Below, one piece after another: positions 9,487-17,736 of a stretch of 64,000 nucleotides of DNA. Each line of letters starts with the position of its first letter. The stretch's first letter is position 1. The translations under genes and the position numbers were made by a program. The stretch spans positions 1,178,001 through 1,242,000 of the forward strand of contig NZ_CP127390.1 in NCBI RefSeq assembly GCF_030286045.1, written 5' to 3'. The DNA is from Propionimicrobium sp. PCR01-08-3 (GTDB taxonomy: Bacteria; Actinomycetota; Actinomycetes; Propionibacteriales; Propionibacteriaceae). The notes under the pieces are model-generated. The model worked only from the letters and a program-made list of their open reading frames with translations. It was not told the origin of the DNA and made no database searches.

Positions 9487-10332
9487 ATGACCGAAGAGCT
9501 GTTGAGTATCGACGAGTTGAGCGTCCGCTTCCGTGGCAGTGCGAGGCCCGCACTCGATCAGATTTCGCTACGCGTCGGCAGAGGCGAACGCCTCGGGCTG
9601 ATCGGCGAATCCGGGTCGGGGAAGTCGGTGACCGCCTTGGCCGTGATGGGCTTGCTGGCCGACAATGCGCGGTGCGCCGGCTCGATCCGGTGGCGGGGAC
9701 GCGAGCTGCTCGGGATGCACGATGCCGACTACTCGAAGGTGCGCGGCGAACAGATCTCGATGGTCTTCCAGGAGCCGATGACCGCCCTCGACCCGACCAT
9801 GCGCACCGGACGACAGGTCGCCGAGGTCGTGCGGCTGCACGATTCCGCCCCCAGCGGGGCGGCCCGTGACAGGGTGTTGGAGACTTTGGCCCAGGTCGGC
9901 ATCGGTGACCCGGCCCGGGTCGCCGACAGCTACCCGCATCAGCTGTCCGGAGGGCAGCGGCAGCGCGTGCTGATCGCGATGGCGATGATCAACACCCCCG
10001 ATCTGCTGATCTGCGACGAACCGACCACGGCTCTCGACGTCACGGTGCAGGCCAAGGTCCTCGAATTGCTGCGGCACGGTCTCGACCAGGCCGGATCGGC
10101 CCTGCTGTTCATCAGCCACGATCTGGCGGTGGTGAGTCAGATGGTCGATCGGATAGCCGTCATCTTTGGCGGCCGGGTCGTGGAGGCCGGCACCCGGGCC
10201 CAGATCTTGGAGAACCCGCAGCATCCCTACACCGCCGGACTGATCGCCACCGCCGATCTGGCCGGCGTCCGACCGGGTGGACGATTGCCGGTGCTCGATG
10301 ACTTCTGGAGGAGGCCGCACGATGAGCACTGA
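9487..10332 (+). CDS. ABC peptide transporter ATP-binding protein (DppD/OppD type)
   Basis: A 281-residue cytoplasmic ATPase. Walker A is GESGSGKS, the Q-loop is MVFQEPMTALDP, the signature is LSGGQRQRV, Walker B is LLICDEPTTALD and the H-loop is ISHDLAVV. The C-terminal oligopeptide-transporter extension is short, and the Cys cluster found in some DppD proteins is not visible. ATG 9487 is chosen; GTG 9478, which overlaps the upstream stop, is also in frame. The 3' end overlaps the next ATPase gene by 11 bases. It powers peptide import as a heterodimer with that protein. Confidence 0.92.
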   Translation: MTEELLSIDELSVRFRGSARPALDQISLRVGRGERLGLIGESGSGKSVTALAVMGLLADNARCAGSIRWRGRELLGMHDADYSKVRGEQISMVFQEPMTALDPTMRTGRQVAEVVRLHDSAPSGAARDRVLETLAQVGIGDPARVADSYPHQLSGGQRQRVLIAMAMINTPDLLICDEPTTALDVTVQAKVLELLRHGLDQAGSALLFISHDLAVVSQMVDRIAVIFGGRVVEAGTRAQILENPQHPYTAGLIATADLAGVRPGGRLPVLDDFWRRPHDEH

Positions 10333-11107
10333 GCCGGTTTACCGCGTCCGTGATCTGGTGCGGATCTTCAGCCACGGCGCGCAGCCGGTGACCGCCGTCG
10401 ATCGGCTGAGTTTCGACATTCCCGCGGGACAGCGGCTGGGCATCGTGGGGGAGTCCGGCTCGGGCAAATCCACCCTGATCCGGATGATGGCTGCTCTGCG
10501 CCGCCCGACCAGCGGCGATGTGGTCTTCCAAGGCCGCTCGATCGTCGGACGCAAGGAATCGGAGCTGACCTGGCTGCGCCGCGGCGTCCAACTGGTGTTT
10601 CAGGATCCCCACTCGTCGCTGGATCCCCGGATGAAGGTACAGGACATCATCGCAGAACCGCTGCGTTCCAAGATCTGGCGGGGCAGCGCGCGGCCCGATC
10701 CGGCGCAGCGAGTCAGCGAATTGATGGCCCAGGTGGGACTGGACCCCGGCGACCGCAATCGCTACCCGCACCAGTTCAGCGGAGGCCAGCGGCAACGGAT
10801 TGCCATCGCCCGGGCGCTAGCTCCCAGTCCCGAGGTGCTGATCGCGGACGAGGCGGTCTCCGCCCTCGACGTCAGTGTGCGCGCCCAGGTGCTCAATCTC
10901 TTCGCGGAGCTGGTCGCAGAACACGGTCTGACTTTGGTCTTTGTCAGCCACGATCTGTCGGTGGTCAGGCATATGTGTGATGCCGTGCTGGTCATGCAGG
11001 CCGGCCGTATCGTGGAGTCCGGGCCGATCGAGCAGATCTATTCGGACCCGCAGCACGCCTACACCCGCCAGCTGCTCGCGTCCGTGCCGCGTTTGCGCCG
11101 CGGATGA
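10322..11107 (+). CDS. ABC peptide transporter ATP-binding protein (DppF/OppF type)
   Basis: A 261-residue second ATPase with Walker A GESGSGKS, the Q-loop LVFQDPHSSLDP (the HSSLDP form is typical of DppF), signature FSGGQRQRI, Walker B LIADEAVSALD and H-loop VSHDLSVV. ATG 10322 is selected because GGAGG (10308-10312) precedes it. The first 11 bases overlap the DppD-like gene. It is the last gene of the five-gene transporter unit. No hairpin terminator is evident in the 40 bases before serA. Confidence 0.92.
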   Translation: MSTEPVYRVRDLVRIFSHGAQPVTAVDRLSFDIPAGQRLGIVGESGSGKSTLIRMMAALRRPTSGDVVFQGRSIVGRKESELTWLRRGVQLVFQDPHSSLDPRMKVQDIIAEPLRSKIWRGSARPDPAQRVSELMAQVGLDPGDRNRYPHQFSGGQRQRIAIARALAPSPEVLIADEAVSALDVSVRAQVLNLFAELVAEHGLTLVFVSHDLSVVRHMCDAVLVMQAGRIVESGPIEQIYSDPQHAYTRQLLASVPRLRRG

Positions 11108-11133
11108 ACGATCGGGCTCCCGCCTGATCCCCC

Positions 11134-11139
11134 TACAAT
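11134..11139 (+). promoter_or_regulatory. Candidate -10 box of a leaderless serA mRNA
   Basis: TACAAT is a near-consensus -10 hexamer ending 8 bases before the serA GTG, so transcription would begin at or next to the start codon. No ribosome site precedes the GTG, which agrees. No clear -35 box is seen. Confidence 0.5.
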
Positions 11140-11147
11140 GGGTCGAC

Positions 11148-12338
11148 GTGAAAGCCCTGCTGTTGGAGAACATCCATCCCGAAGCCACCCGCATTCTCAC
11201 CGAGGCCGGCTATGAGGTCGAGAATCGCCGAGGTGCGCTGGCCGAGAGCGAACTCATCGAAGCCCTGGCCGGAGTCAGCCTGCTCGGCATCCGGTCGCGC
11301 ACCCAGATCACGCCGAAGGTGGTGGAGCACGCACCGGATCTGCAGGCCATCGGGGCGTTCTGCATCGGCACCAACCAGATCAACCTCAAGTCGACCGCAC
11401 GGGCCGGCATCGCCTGCTTCAACGCTCCCTACAGCAACACCCGAAGCGTGGTCGAACTGGCGATGGCCGAGATCGTGGCTCTCGCCAGGCACCTGACCGA
11501 CAAGAACAAGCAGATGCACGACGGCCTGTGGGACAAGTCGGCCGCGGGCTCTCACGAGGTCCGCGGACGCATACTCGGGCTGGTCGGTTACGGCAACATC
11601 GGCTCCCAGCTTTCGGTGCTCGCCGAGGCCTTCGGCATGAAGGTGCTGTTCTACGACATCGCCGACAAGCTGGCCCTGGGCAACGCCGAACGCGTCGACA
11701 CCCTCGACGAGTTGCTGGAACGGGCCGAGACCATCAGCGTGCACGTCGACGGACGGGCCGCCAATGCGAAGCTGTTCGGGGCGGACGAATTTGCCAAGAT
11801 GCGCCCGCGTTCGTTGTTCCTCAATCTGTCCCGCGGTTTCGTCTTCGAGCCTGCCGCGCTGGCGGCCGCGGTGCGCTCCGGGCACATCGCCGGTGCCGCG
11901 GTCGATGTTTATCCGACCGAGCCGAAGGCCGCCGGTGATCCGTTCCACAGCGAATTGCAGGGGCTGCCGAACGTGATCCTGACTCCGCACGTCGGCGGCT
12001 CGACCAAGGAGGCCCAGGTCGACATCGGCCGTTTCGTCGCGACGAAGCTGCTCGACTACTTGGGCACCGGCTCCACGCTGATGAGCGTGAATCTGCCGCA
12101 CGTGCAGGTGTCGCCTCAGCAGGGCACCAGGGTGCTGCACATTCACCGTAACGTGCCGGGCGTGCTGGCCCGGCTGACCCAGTCGCTCAGCACCCACGAG
12201 GCAAATATCGCCTTCCAGGCGCTGAACACCAACCCCGAGGTCGGCTATGTGGTGACCGACGTCACCTCGGCGCGTCCGGGCCTGATCCAGGAGCTCAAAG
12301 AGATTCCCGACACCGTCCGGGTACGCCGGATCGACTGA
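11148..12338 (+). CDS. serA: D-3-phosphoglycerate dehydrogenase
   Basis: A 396-residue enzyme for the first step of serine synthesis: NAD-dependent oxidation of 3-phosphoglycerate to 3-phosphohydroxypyruvate. The Rossmann motif GYGNIGS is at residues 147-153, the HVGGSTKEAQ segment near the active-site His is intact, and a C-terminal ACT domain starts near residue 329 (VLHIHRNVPGVLA). The length matches the short E. coli type rather than the roughly 530-residue mycobacterial type, which has an extra intervening domain; the ACT domain is where serine feedback would act. The GTG start is chosen because homology begins there (MKALLLENIHPEA). It stands alone, after the transporter operon. Confidence 0.93.
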   Translation: MKALLLENIHPEATRILTEAGYEVENRRGALAESELIEALAGVSLLGIRSRTQITPKVVEHAPDLQAIGAFCIGTNQINLKSTARAGIACFNAPYSNTRSVVELAMAEIVALARHLTDKNKQMHDGLWDKSAAGSHEVRGRILGLVGYGNIGSQLSVLAEAFGMKVLFYDIADKLALGNAERVDTLDELLERAETISVHVDGRAANAKLFGADEFAKMRPRSLFLNLSRGFVFEPAALAAAVRSGHIAGAAVDVYPTEPKAAGDPFHSELQGLPNVILTPHVGGSTKEAQVDIGRFVATKLLDYLGTGSTLMSVNLPHVQVSPQQGTRVLHIHRNVPGVLARLTQSLSTHEANIAFQALNTNPEVGYVVTDVTSARPGLIQELKEIPDTVRVRRID

Positions 12339-12345
12339 GAGTTTG

Positions 12346-12422
12346 GTGGGTGGGCGGTTGGGTCGCCGACGCAAACCGAGAACAGAGGTTCGCTTTTCGG
12401 CGACCCAAACCAAACCACCCAC
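12346..12422 (+). repeat. Palindromic element 1 between serA and hisN
   Basis: A perfect 12-bp stem (12358-12369 with 12397-12408) encloses a 27-base loop. An outer 8-bp stem (12346-12353 with 12415-12422) extends it after a small internal loop. It begins 8 bases after the serA stop and has no T run on either side. It resembles element 2 at 12445-12497. It may end the two convergent units or be a member of a dispersed repeat family. Confidence 0.6.
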
Positions 12423-12444
12423 ATGGTCAGCTGAGTAAGACGGT

Positions 12445-12497
12445 TTGTGGTTGCCGACGTTCGCGCAAAAGATAAGCTCACTTTCCGGCAACCACAA
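12445..12497 (+). repeat. Palindromic element 2 between serA and hisN
   Basis: A perfect 12-bp stem (12445-12456 with 12486-12497) and a 29-base loop. Like element 1, the left arm runs through GCCGACG into the loop, and the loop ends in a CTTT tract before CGGC. The overall size (53 versus 51 bases for the core) is the same. No T run follows. Confidence 0.6.
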
Positions 12498-12559
12498 TCG
12501 CCCATATAGGTATGCGTCTGGTGCTTTGCGCCGGAAGATCTACCAGTTCGCCGGAAGAA

Positions 12560-13396
12560 TCAGCGGTCCGGCAGCGGCATGATGATGCCGGTGGTCTCCT
12601 CATAGGTCTCTTGAACCAGCGCCAGGCGCTCGACAAGTTCGTCGTGCAGCGGCCCGTTGGACCCGATCGCTCCCGGTCCGTAGGAGCCGTCGTTGCCGTC
12701 CAGGTCGGTGAACCGGCCACCGGCCTCCCGGACGATCACGTCGAGCGCGGCCTTGTCCCAGAGACTAAGCTCGGGCTCGGCCGCGGCGTCCACCACACCT
12801 TCCGCGACCAGCATGTAGCTCCAGAAGTCGCCGAAGCCACGCGTCCGATGGGCGTCGCGCAGCAGGTCGACGAATCCTTGCCCGCGCCCCGAGGTGATCC
12901 AGCCACCCAGCGATGAGTAGGAGACGAAGGCATCGCTTACTTTCCGCACCGCTGAAGTGTGAATGCGCTCGGCCTTGAGGATCGATTTACCGGCGAATGC
13001 GCCATCGCCTTCGGCGGCCCACCAGCGCCTGCCGAGCAGCGGGGCGCTGACCACTCCGACGCGCACCACGCCGTCGATCATCAAACCGATCAATGTTGCC
13101 CAGACCGGCACCCCGCGCACGTAGTTGGCGGTGCCGTCGATCGGATCGATGATCCACTGCCTGGGGCCGTAGCCGGTATCGGGCAGTTCCTCGCCCAGCA
13201 CCGCGTCGCGTGGCCTGGAGGTCGCTAATAGCTTGCGCAAGGCCTCCTCGACGGCGCGGTCGGCATCGGTGACCGCGGTGTGATCCGGCTTCGACTCCAC
13301 CTTCAGATCCTGAGCCTTGAACCTGGACTCGGTGATGGAGTCAGCGTTGTCGGCCAGCAGATGAGCCAGCCGCAGATCGTCAATATAGGAGGCCAT
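12560..13396 (-). CDS. hisN: Histidinol-phosphatase, inositol monophosphatase family
   Basis: A 278-residue Mg2+-dependent phosphatase of the inositol monophosphatase fold. The metal-binding motifs are LGEEL near residue 70 and WIIDPIDGTANYVRGVPVW near residue 83; the DPIDGT signature is complete. In actinobacteria this branch hydrolyses histidinol phosphate in histidine synthesis, and the gene commonly follows aroA-rsgA. It is the last gene of the leftward doxX-aroA-rsgA-hisN run, 9 bases after rsgA. A general inositol-phosphatase role cannot be excluded from sequence alone. Confidence 0.85.
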   Translation of the reverse strand: MASYIDDLRLAHLLADNADSITESRFKAQDLKVESKPDHTAVTDADRAVEEALRKLLATSRPRDAVLGEELPDTGYGPRQWIIDPIDGTANYVRGVPVWATLIGLMIDGVVRVGVVSAPLLGRRWWAAEGDGAFAGKSILKAERIHTSAVRKVSDAFVSYSSLGGWITSGRGQGFVDLLRDAHRTRGFGDFWSYMLVAEGVVDAAAEPELSLWDKAALDVIVREAGGRFTDLDGNDGSYGPGAIGSNGPLHDELVERLALVQETYEETTGIIMPLPDR

Positions 13397-13405
13397 GCCC
13401 CCACG

Positions 13406-14428
13406 TTATCGGGATTCACCCGCCAGGGGTTCACTGACCGCGCCGATGATCCGCCGAAACGATGCCAATCGCCCCGGATCAAGCAGGCCATCGGCGGCCG
13501 CGGCGTCGAGACCGCATTCCGGTTCGCCGGCAGTATGCGTGCACCCTCTGGGACAGCCCTTGGTGAATTCGGCCAGGTCGCCGAAGGCACCGAGCACCGA
13601 CTGCGGCGTCACGTGGCTGAGCCCGAAGCTGCGCACACCGGGTGTATCGATCACCCAGCCGTCGGCGGTCGGCAGCTCCAGCGCGATCGCCGATGTCGAG
13701 GTGTGCCTGCCGCGCCCGGTGGTCTCGTTGACCGCCGCGGTGACGCGACCGGCATCGGGCACCAGTCGGTTGATCAGCGTGGACTTGCCGACTCCGGAGT
13801 GGCCCACCAGCACCGTGACATGATCGGCCAGCAATTCGTCGACCTCACGCAGATCCGAACCCGGTTGGGTGACCACGATCGGCACATCCAGTGGCCGGTA
13901 GCTCGCGATGATCTCATCGGGGCTGGCCAGATCGGCTTTGGTGAGGCAGATGATCGGTTCGATGGACGCATCGTAGGCGGCCACCAGGATCCGGTCGATC
14001 ATGCCGGTCCGCGGCGGGGGATCGGCCAGCGCGCAGACGACCATCAGCTGATCCGCATTGGCGACCAGCGGACGCTCGCTGGGGTCATTGTCGTCGGCGG
14101 TGCGTCGCAGCACGGTCGCTCGTGGCCTGACCTCGACGATGCGGGCCAGGGTTCCCTCGCCGCCGCTGGTATCGCCGACCACACGCACCAGGTCACCGAC
14201 GATGACGCCCTTGCGTCCCAATTGGCGGGCCTTGGTGGCGCTGACCATGTGACCGGTCGCAGCCATCTGGCAGCGGTACCGGCCGCGGTCGACGGTGATC
14301 ACCCTGCCCAGCTCGGCTTTCGAATAGTCGGGCCGGTCCTTGGTGCGCGGACGCGTACGTTTCGCCGGCCTGCCGAAGCTGTCGGGATCGAGATCGGCGT
14401 AGGCGTCGCCGAGTCGGTGGCGGCTCAC
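13406..14428 (-). CDS. rsgA: Ribosome small-subunit biogenesis GTPase RsgA
   Basis: A 340-residue circularly permuted GTPase. An N-terminal OB-fold (around GRVITVDRGRYRCQ) is followed by motifs in permuted order: G4 LTKAD, G1 GHSGVGKST, G3 DTPGVRS. A C-terminal zinc segment contains CPRGCTHTAGEPECGLD. RsgA helps late maturation of the 30S subunit. The GTG start at 14428 overlaps the aroA stop (GTGA), implying translational coupling. The same frame stays open further upstream inside aroA, but that part does not match the family. Confidence 0.92.
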   Translation of the reverse strand: MSRHRLGDAYADLDPDSFGRPAKRTRPRTKDRPDYSKAELGRVITVDRGRYRCQMAATGHMVSATKARQLGRKGVIVGDLVRVVGDTSGGEGTLARIVEVRPRATVLRRTADDNDPSERPLVANADQLMVVCALADPPPRTGMIDRILVAAYDASIEPIICLTKADLASPDEIIASYRPLDVPIVVTQPGSDLREVDELLADHVTVLVGHSGVGKSTLINRLVPDAGRVTAAVNETTGRGRHTSTSAIALELPTADGWVIDTPGVRSFGLSHVTPQSVLGAFGDLAEFTKGCPRGCTHTAGEPECGLDAAAADGLLDPGRLASFRRIIGAVSEPLAGESR

Positions 14429-15729
14429 CGGGCGGTGCCTTCGGTCTGTTCGAGCATCCGGTCCCAGCGGGTCGTGAAATCGGGCATCGTCTTCGAGACA
14501 GCGCCGATGTCGTCCAGTTCGATGCCGGGTACCACCAGGCCGATCAGCGCGGCCAGATGAGCCAGCCGGTGATCGGCATAGGTGCGCAGCGTGCGGGTCG
14601 GTTCGAGGCCTGCGCCACCGGCTCCCGATCCTTCGATGACGAGCCCGTCCGCGGTCTGCCGTACGCGGCAACCGATGCTCGACAACTCGTTCTCGATGGC
14701 TTGGAGCCGGTCGGTCTCGTGTCCGCGGATGTGTGCCACGCCCGAGATCGTGGTGTCGCCGTTCGCGAAGACCGCCAAGGCGGCGACGACCGGGGTGAGC
14801 TCGCTGGCCTCGTGCAGGTCGATGGCGGCACCCTGCAACTCGCCGCAGGCCCTCGCGGTCAAACCGTCGGCGTCCAGGCTCGCCTCGGCACCCATCCGGC
14901 CCAAGATGTCGACGATCGATGCCCCGGGCTGAACGGTGTGGGCCGGCCAGCCAGGCACCCTCACTTCGCCCCTGCTGAGCACACCGGCGGCGAGAAAGAC
15001 CGCAGCATTGGTGAGGTCCGGCTCGATGCGCTGATCTTTGGCCCTGATTGCCCCGGGCTTCACCCGCCAGCGTCCGGGCTGTGAATCGTCGACCTCGACA
15101 CCACGGCTACGCAACATCTCGACGGTCATCGCGATATGCGGCAGCGACGGCACCGAAGCGCCGCGGTGAACCAGCTCGATACCGGAGGTAAATCGCGGCG
15201 CGGCGAGCAACAGGGCAGAGATGAACTGGCTCGAATCACTCGCATCGATGCACACCGATGGCCCGCTCAGGTGCTCTGGAGCGTCCATCACGAAGGGCAG
15301 CCGGTCGGCGTCGATGCGGACGCCCAGTTGCCCAAGACCGTCCAGCAGGGGCGCCATCGGACGCTCGCTTGCGCGCTCGTCACCGAAGAACCGAGTGGAT
15401 CCGGGAGCGAGCGCAGCCACCGGGGGCACGAAGCGCATCACGGTGCCCGCCAGGCCGCAATCAATGCCGGCATCGGCCGCAGCGAACCGCAGCGGGGGTC
15501 TGACCCACACGACCGGCTCGTCATCGGCTGCCGGTTCGTCGATACCGACACCCAGACCGCGCAGGGCCGCGATCATCAACTCGGTGTCCCGGGCGGCCAA
15601 AAGGCCGGTCAACCGGCTCGGCGCGTCAGCCAGTGCTGCCAGCACCAGGGCACGGTTGGACTCGGATTTCGATCCCGGGACCGGACATAGCGCCCGTAGC
15701 CTTCGAGAGGCCACGGGCGCATGCCACAC
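14425..15729 (-). CDS. aroA: 3-phosphoshikimate 1-carboxyvinyltransferase (EPSP synthase)
   Basis: A 434-residue enzyme joining phosphoenolpyruvate to shikimate-3-phosphate in aromatic amino-acid synthesis. The N-terminal substrate motif PGSKSESNRALVLAALA and the GLAGTVMRF segment are intact; the usual ...GNAGT... is here GLAGT. The length is normal. GTG 15729 is the start. It lies 14 bases downstream of the doxX-like gene and overlaps rsgA by 4 bases, so it is part of one leftward operon. The aroA-rsgA neighbourhood next to sigH is the same as in mycobacteria. Confidence 0.92.
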   Translation of the reverse strand: MWHAPVASRRLRALCPVPGSKSESNRALVLAALADAPSRLTGLLAARDTELMIAALRGLGVGIDEPAADDEPVVWVRPPLRFAAADAGIDCGLAGTVMRFVPPVAALAPGSTRFFGDERASERPMAPLLDGLGQLGVRIDADRLPFVMDAPEHLSGPSVCIDASDSSQFISALLLAAPRFTSGIELVHRGASVPSLPHIAMTVEMLRSRGVEVDDSQPGRWRVKPGAIRAKDQRIEPDLTNAAVFLAAGVLSRGEVRVPGWPAHTVQPGASIVDILGRMGAEASLDADGLTARACGELQGAAIDLHEASELTPVVAALAVFANGDTTISGVAHIRGHETDRLQAIENELSSIGCRVRQTADGLVIEGSGAGGAGLEPTRTLRTYADHRLAHLAALIGLVVPGIELDDIGAVSKTMPDFTTRWDRMLEQTEGTAR

Positions 15730-15743
15730 AGAGTCTTCCGCGC

Positions 15744-16370
15744 TCAGCGGACGGCGTCCTTTACCCCTGAGCGGACCTTCTTCGAGGCTGCCTGCGCCTT
15801 TTTGGACGCCGCCTGTGCCTTGCGCTGAGCCTTTTTCTGTGCGCGCTTGGCCTTCTTGGTGGCCTTCTTGCCCACCCGCTGGGCTTGTTGCTCCACGGCC
15901 TTACGGGCCTGCTGAGCGTGCTGGGTGGTTTCCCTCTTGGATTGCTCGGCACGCCAGGCGATGCCCGGGCGTCCGGCGGTGTCCTGGGTGGCGACCACGG
16001 TGCCACCCAACAGCGCCAACTGGGAGAACAATTCCGAGCGTCCCGAGGCACCCTGCCCGGCGGCGGAGACCACCCGGGGAACGGTGGCGCAAGCGAGGAT
16101 GGCGGCGCCCGGACGCCTGCACCATCCCGTCGCATAGGCCAGACCGCCGACGATCTGGGCGATACCGAGGATGCGCGTCCAGGTGCGGGCATCGGCCGGC
16201 ACCTTGTCGGCAACTTTCGGGGGCAACACCGACTGCACGGCCGGCACAACCGTGTCGATCGTGCCGGAGACCTGGTCGGTGGTCTTATCGGGTTTGGCGA
16301 CCATCTGGTAGCCATCGGCGATGAAATAACTGGAGAACAGCGCGCGACCGGCGAAACGCAGCATTGACAT
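15744..16370 (-). CDS. DoxX family membrane protein with Lys/Ala-rich tail
   Basis: A 208-residue protein. Residues 1-135 are a DoxX-type four-helix membrane domain starting RFAGRALFSSYFIADGY. Residues 140-208 are a hydrophilic tail of Lys, Ala, Gln and Arg with repeats such as KKAQ and AASKK, which resembles the C-terminal tail of histone H1/HupB-like proteins. The start is supported by AGGAATG shortly upstream. DoxX proteins are loosely linked to redox balance, but the function here is unknown. The gene is divergent from sigH and heads the aroA-rsgA-hisN run. The tail could bind nucleic acid or acidic polymers at the membrane; that is inference. Confidence 0.8.
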   Translation of the reverse strand: MSMLRFAGRALFSSYFIADGYQMVAKPDKTTDQVSGTIDTVVPAVQSVLPPKVADKVPADARTWTRILGIAQIVGGLAYATGWCRRPGAAILACATVPRVVSAAGQGASGRSELFSQLALLGGTVVATQDTAGRPGIAWRAEQSKRETTQHAQQARKAVEQQAQRVGKKATKKAKRAQKKAQRKAQAASKKAQAASKKVRSGVKDAVR

Positions 16371-16475
16371 AGTTCATTCCTACCTTGTCTGGGCCGCGAA
16401 GGCACGCTGTTGGCCGAGATCCGTCGATTTTTCCTGCTGCCGGGCCGGTTCGCCGAGGCAACGGGGCACCGGACG

Positions 16476-16501
16476 GGAATACCGGACCGCTTGGCCGCGT
16501 T
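16476..16501 (+). promoter_or_regulatory. Sigma-H/sigma-R type promoter (GGAAT-N18-GTT)
   Basis: GGAAT at 16476-16480 and GTT at 16499-16501 are separated by exactly 18 bases. This is the consensus recognised by the SigR/SigH redox-stress sigma factors of actinobacteria. It lies upstream of sigH on the same strand, which is the position expected for autoregulation. Transcription would begin near 16508, just before an in-frame ATG at 16511. Confidence 0.75.
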
Positions 16502-16592
16502 TCAACTCACATGTCGGTGAGATTGCAGGAACGGTCAGCAGGGGTAGCCACCAGAAGTTCTGGGGGCTACTGCCCGATCCTGCGTGATTCGG

Positions 16593-16598
16593 TAGTCT
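16593..16598 (+). promoter_or_regulatory. Candidate housekeeping -10 box for short sigH mRNA
   Basis: TAGTCT fits the TANNNT pattern and ends 8 bases before the ATG at 16607, so a transcript from here would be leaderless and encode only the shorter sigma factor. Confidence 0.4.
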
Positions 16599-16606
16599 TG
16601 GACTCG

Positions 16607-17218
16607 ATGATCACTCCCAGTACCGATACCCGCGAAGTGGAGACCGAGGACGAACGCGCCGCTCGGTTCGAACGCGACGCCATGGCCTACCTCGACCAGC
16701 TCTACGGTGCTGCCTTGCGGATGACGCGGAACCCGACTGATGCCGAGGACGTCGTCCAGGAGACCTACACCAAGGCATTCAGCTCGTTCAAGCAGTTCAC
16801 GCCGGGTACGAATTTGAAGGCCTGGCTCTACCGGATCCTCACGAACACCTATATCAATTCCTATCGCAAGAGCCAGCGTCAGCCCCAGACCAGCGGCTCT
16901 GCCGACGTCGAGGACTGGCAAGAGGCGCGCGCCGCCTCACACAGTTCCAGCGGCCTGCCTTCCGCCGAGCGTGAGGCGCTTGATCGGATGCCCGATCCGG
17001 CGGTCAACCAGGCGCTGGATTCGTTGTCTCCCGATTTCCGGGAGGTCGTGCTGTTGGCCGACGTCGAGGGATTCTCGTACAAGGAGATCGCCGAGATCAT
17101 GGGAACTCCGATCGGCACAGTCATGTCACGTCTGAACAGGGCAAGAAGCCAGCTGCGGACGAAGCTGAGCGACTACGCGGCCACCATGGGGATCGGTCAG
17201 GAGCGCAAGGATGACTGA
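16607..17218 (+). CDS. sigH: ECF RNA polymerase sigma factor SigH/SigR
   Basis: A 203-residue ECF sigma factor directing the thiol-oxidation and heat stress response. The sigma2 region ([20 protein letters not shown], then [20 protein letters not shown]) is very close to Streptomyces SigR, and the sigma4 region ([20 protein letters not shown]) carries the helix-turn-helix. ATG 16607 matches the usual N terminus. The frame is open upstream, and ATG 16511 would add 32 residues; see findings. The 3' end overlaps the zinc anti-sigma gene by 8 bases. It is probably autoregulated through the GGAAT-N18-GTT promoter at 16476-16501. Confidence 0.95.
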   Translation: MITPSTDTREVETEDERAARFERDAMAYLDQLYGAALRMTRNPTDAEDVVQETYTKAFSSFKQFTPGTNLKAWLYRILTNTYINSYRKSQRQPQTSGSADVEDWQEARAASHSSSGLPSAEREALDRMPDPAVNQALDSLSPDFREVVLLADVEGFSYKEIAEIMGTPIGTVMSRLNRARSQLRTKLSDYAATMGIGQERKDD

Positions 17219-17486
17219 GGATCCGCAGCGGATGACCGAAGACCCCTGCACCTTCGCGATGCGTAGCGTGCACGCGTTTTTGCATGGTGAATTGCCCGAA
17301 TCGACGGCGGACGAGATCCGCCAGCACCTGCTGGCCTGCGAACGATGCATGGACAACTTCGACGCCGAGCAGTTCATCGGTGCCATGCTGAGACGCTGCT
17401 ATGGCCCCACCACTGCTCCGGCAGCGCTGCGGGTGCGGGTGTCGCGGCTCAGCCTGCACGTGGCCCACAGCGATCCGGGTGACTAG
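17211..17486 (+). CDS. rshA: Zinc-binding anti-sigma factor (RsrA/RshA type)
   Basis: A 91-residue ZAS-family anti-sigma factor. Cys13 and the motif H39-x3-C43-x2-C46 (in HLLACERCM) are the zinc and redox ligands of this family. Oxidation forms a disulfide, releases zinc and frees the sigma factor. The start overlaps the sigH stop by 8 bases, which would couple production of the two partners. An alternative in-frame ATG at residue 8 would shorten it by seven residues. It is followed by a hairpin at 17551-17596. Confidence 0.92.
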   Translation: MTEDPQRMTEDPCTFAMRSVHAFLHGELPESTADEIRQHLLACERCMDNFDAEQFIGAMLRRCYGPTTAPAALRVRVSRLSLHVAHSDPGD

Positions 17487-17550
17487 CAGCTCGTCTGCGG
17501 CGAACACGCCAGATTTGAATGAGCAGATAAAAAAAGAACGAGCAGATAGA

Positions 17551-17596
17551 AAAATGTCGGCCGGCGAGGTCATCTCGCGGCCGACATTTCTTGTAC
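17551..17596 (+). terminator. Hairpin terminator after the sigH-anti-sigma unit
   Basis: An 11-bp outer stem (17552-17562 with 17579-17589) and an inner 5-bp stem separated by one bulged base. The T-rich tail TTTCTTGT is weak on the plus strand; on the minus strand the tail reads TTTTCTATC. It may therefore serve both sigH-rshA and the leftward bL37 gene. Confidence 0.6.
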
Positions 17597-17736
17597 CTCA
17601 AGGCCCGTGGATCCATCGAACGGACTGCGGCGGGTGTGACGAAGAATCAGCGTGTCGCAGCGATCATTCTCCGAAGCGTCCCTCCCGCGGAACCAGATGA
17701 ATCCGGACCCGGATCCGAATCGTTTCGGGCCCGGGC

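Noticed and set aside
13403-13408. Leaderless -10 box (TAACGT) for hisN
   Set aside because: It overlaps the rsgA stop codon, and hisN lies only 9 bases downstream in an operon, so translation from the operon mRNA is the simpler view.
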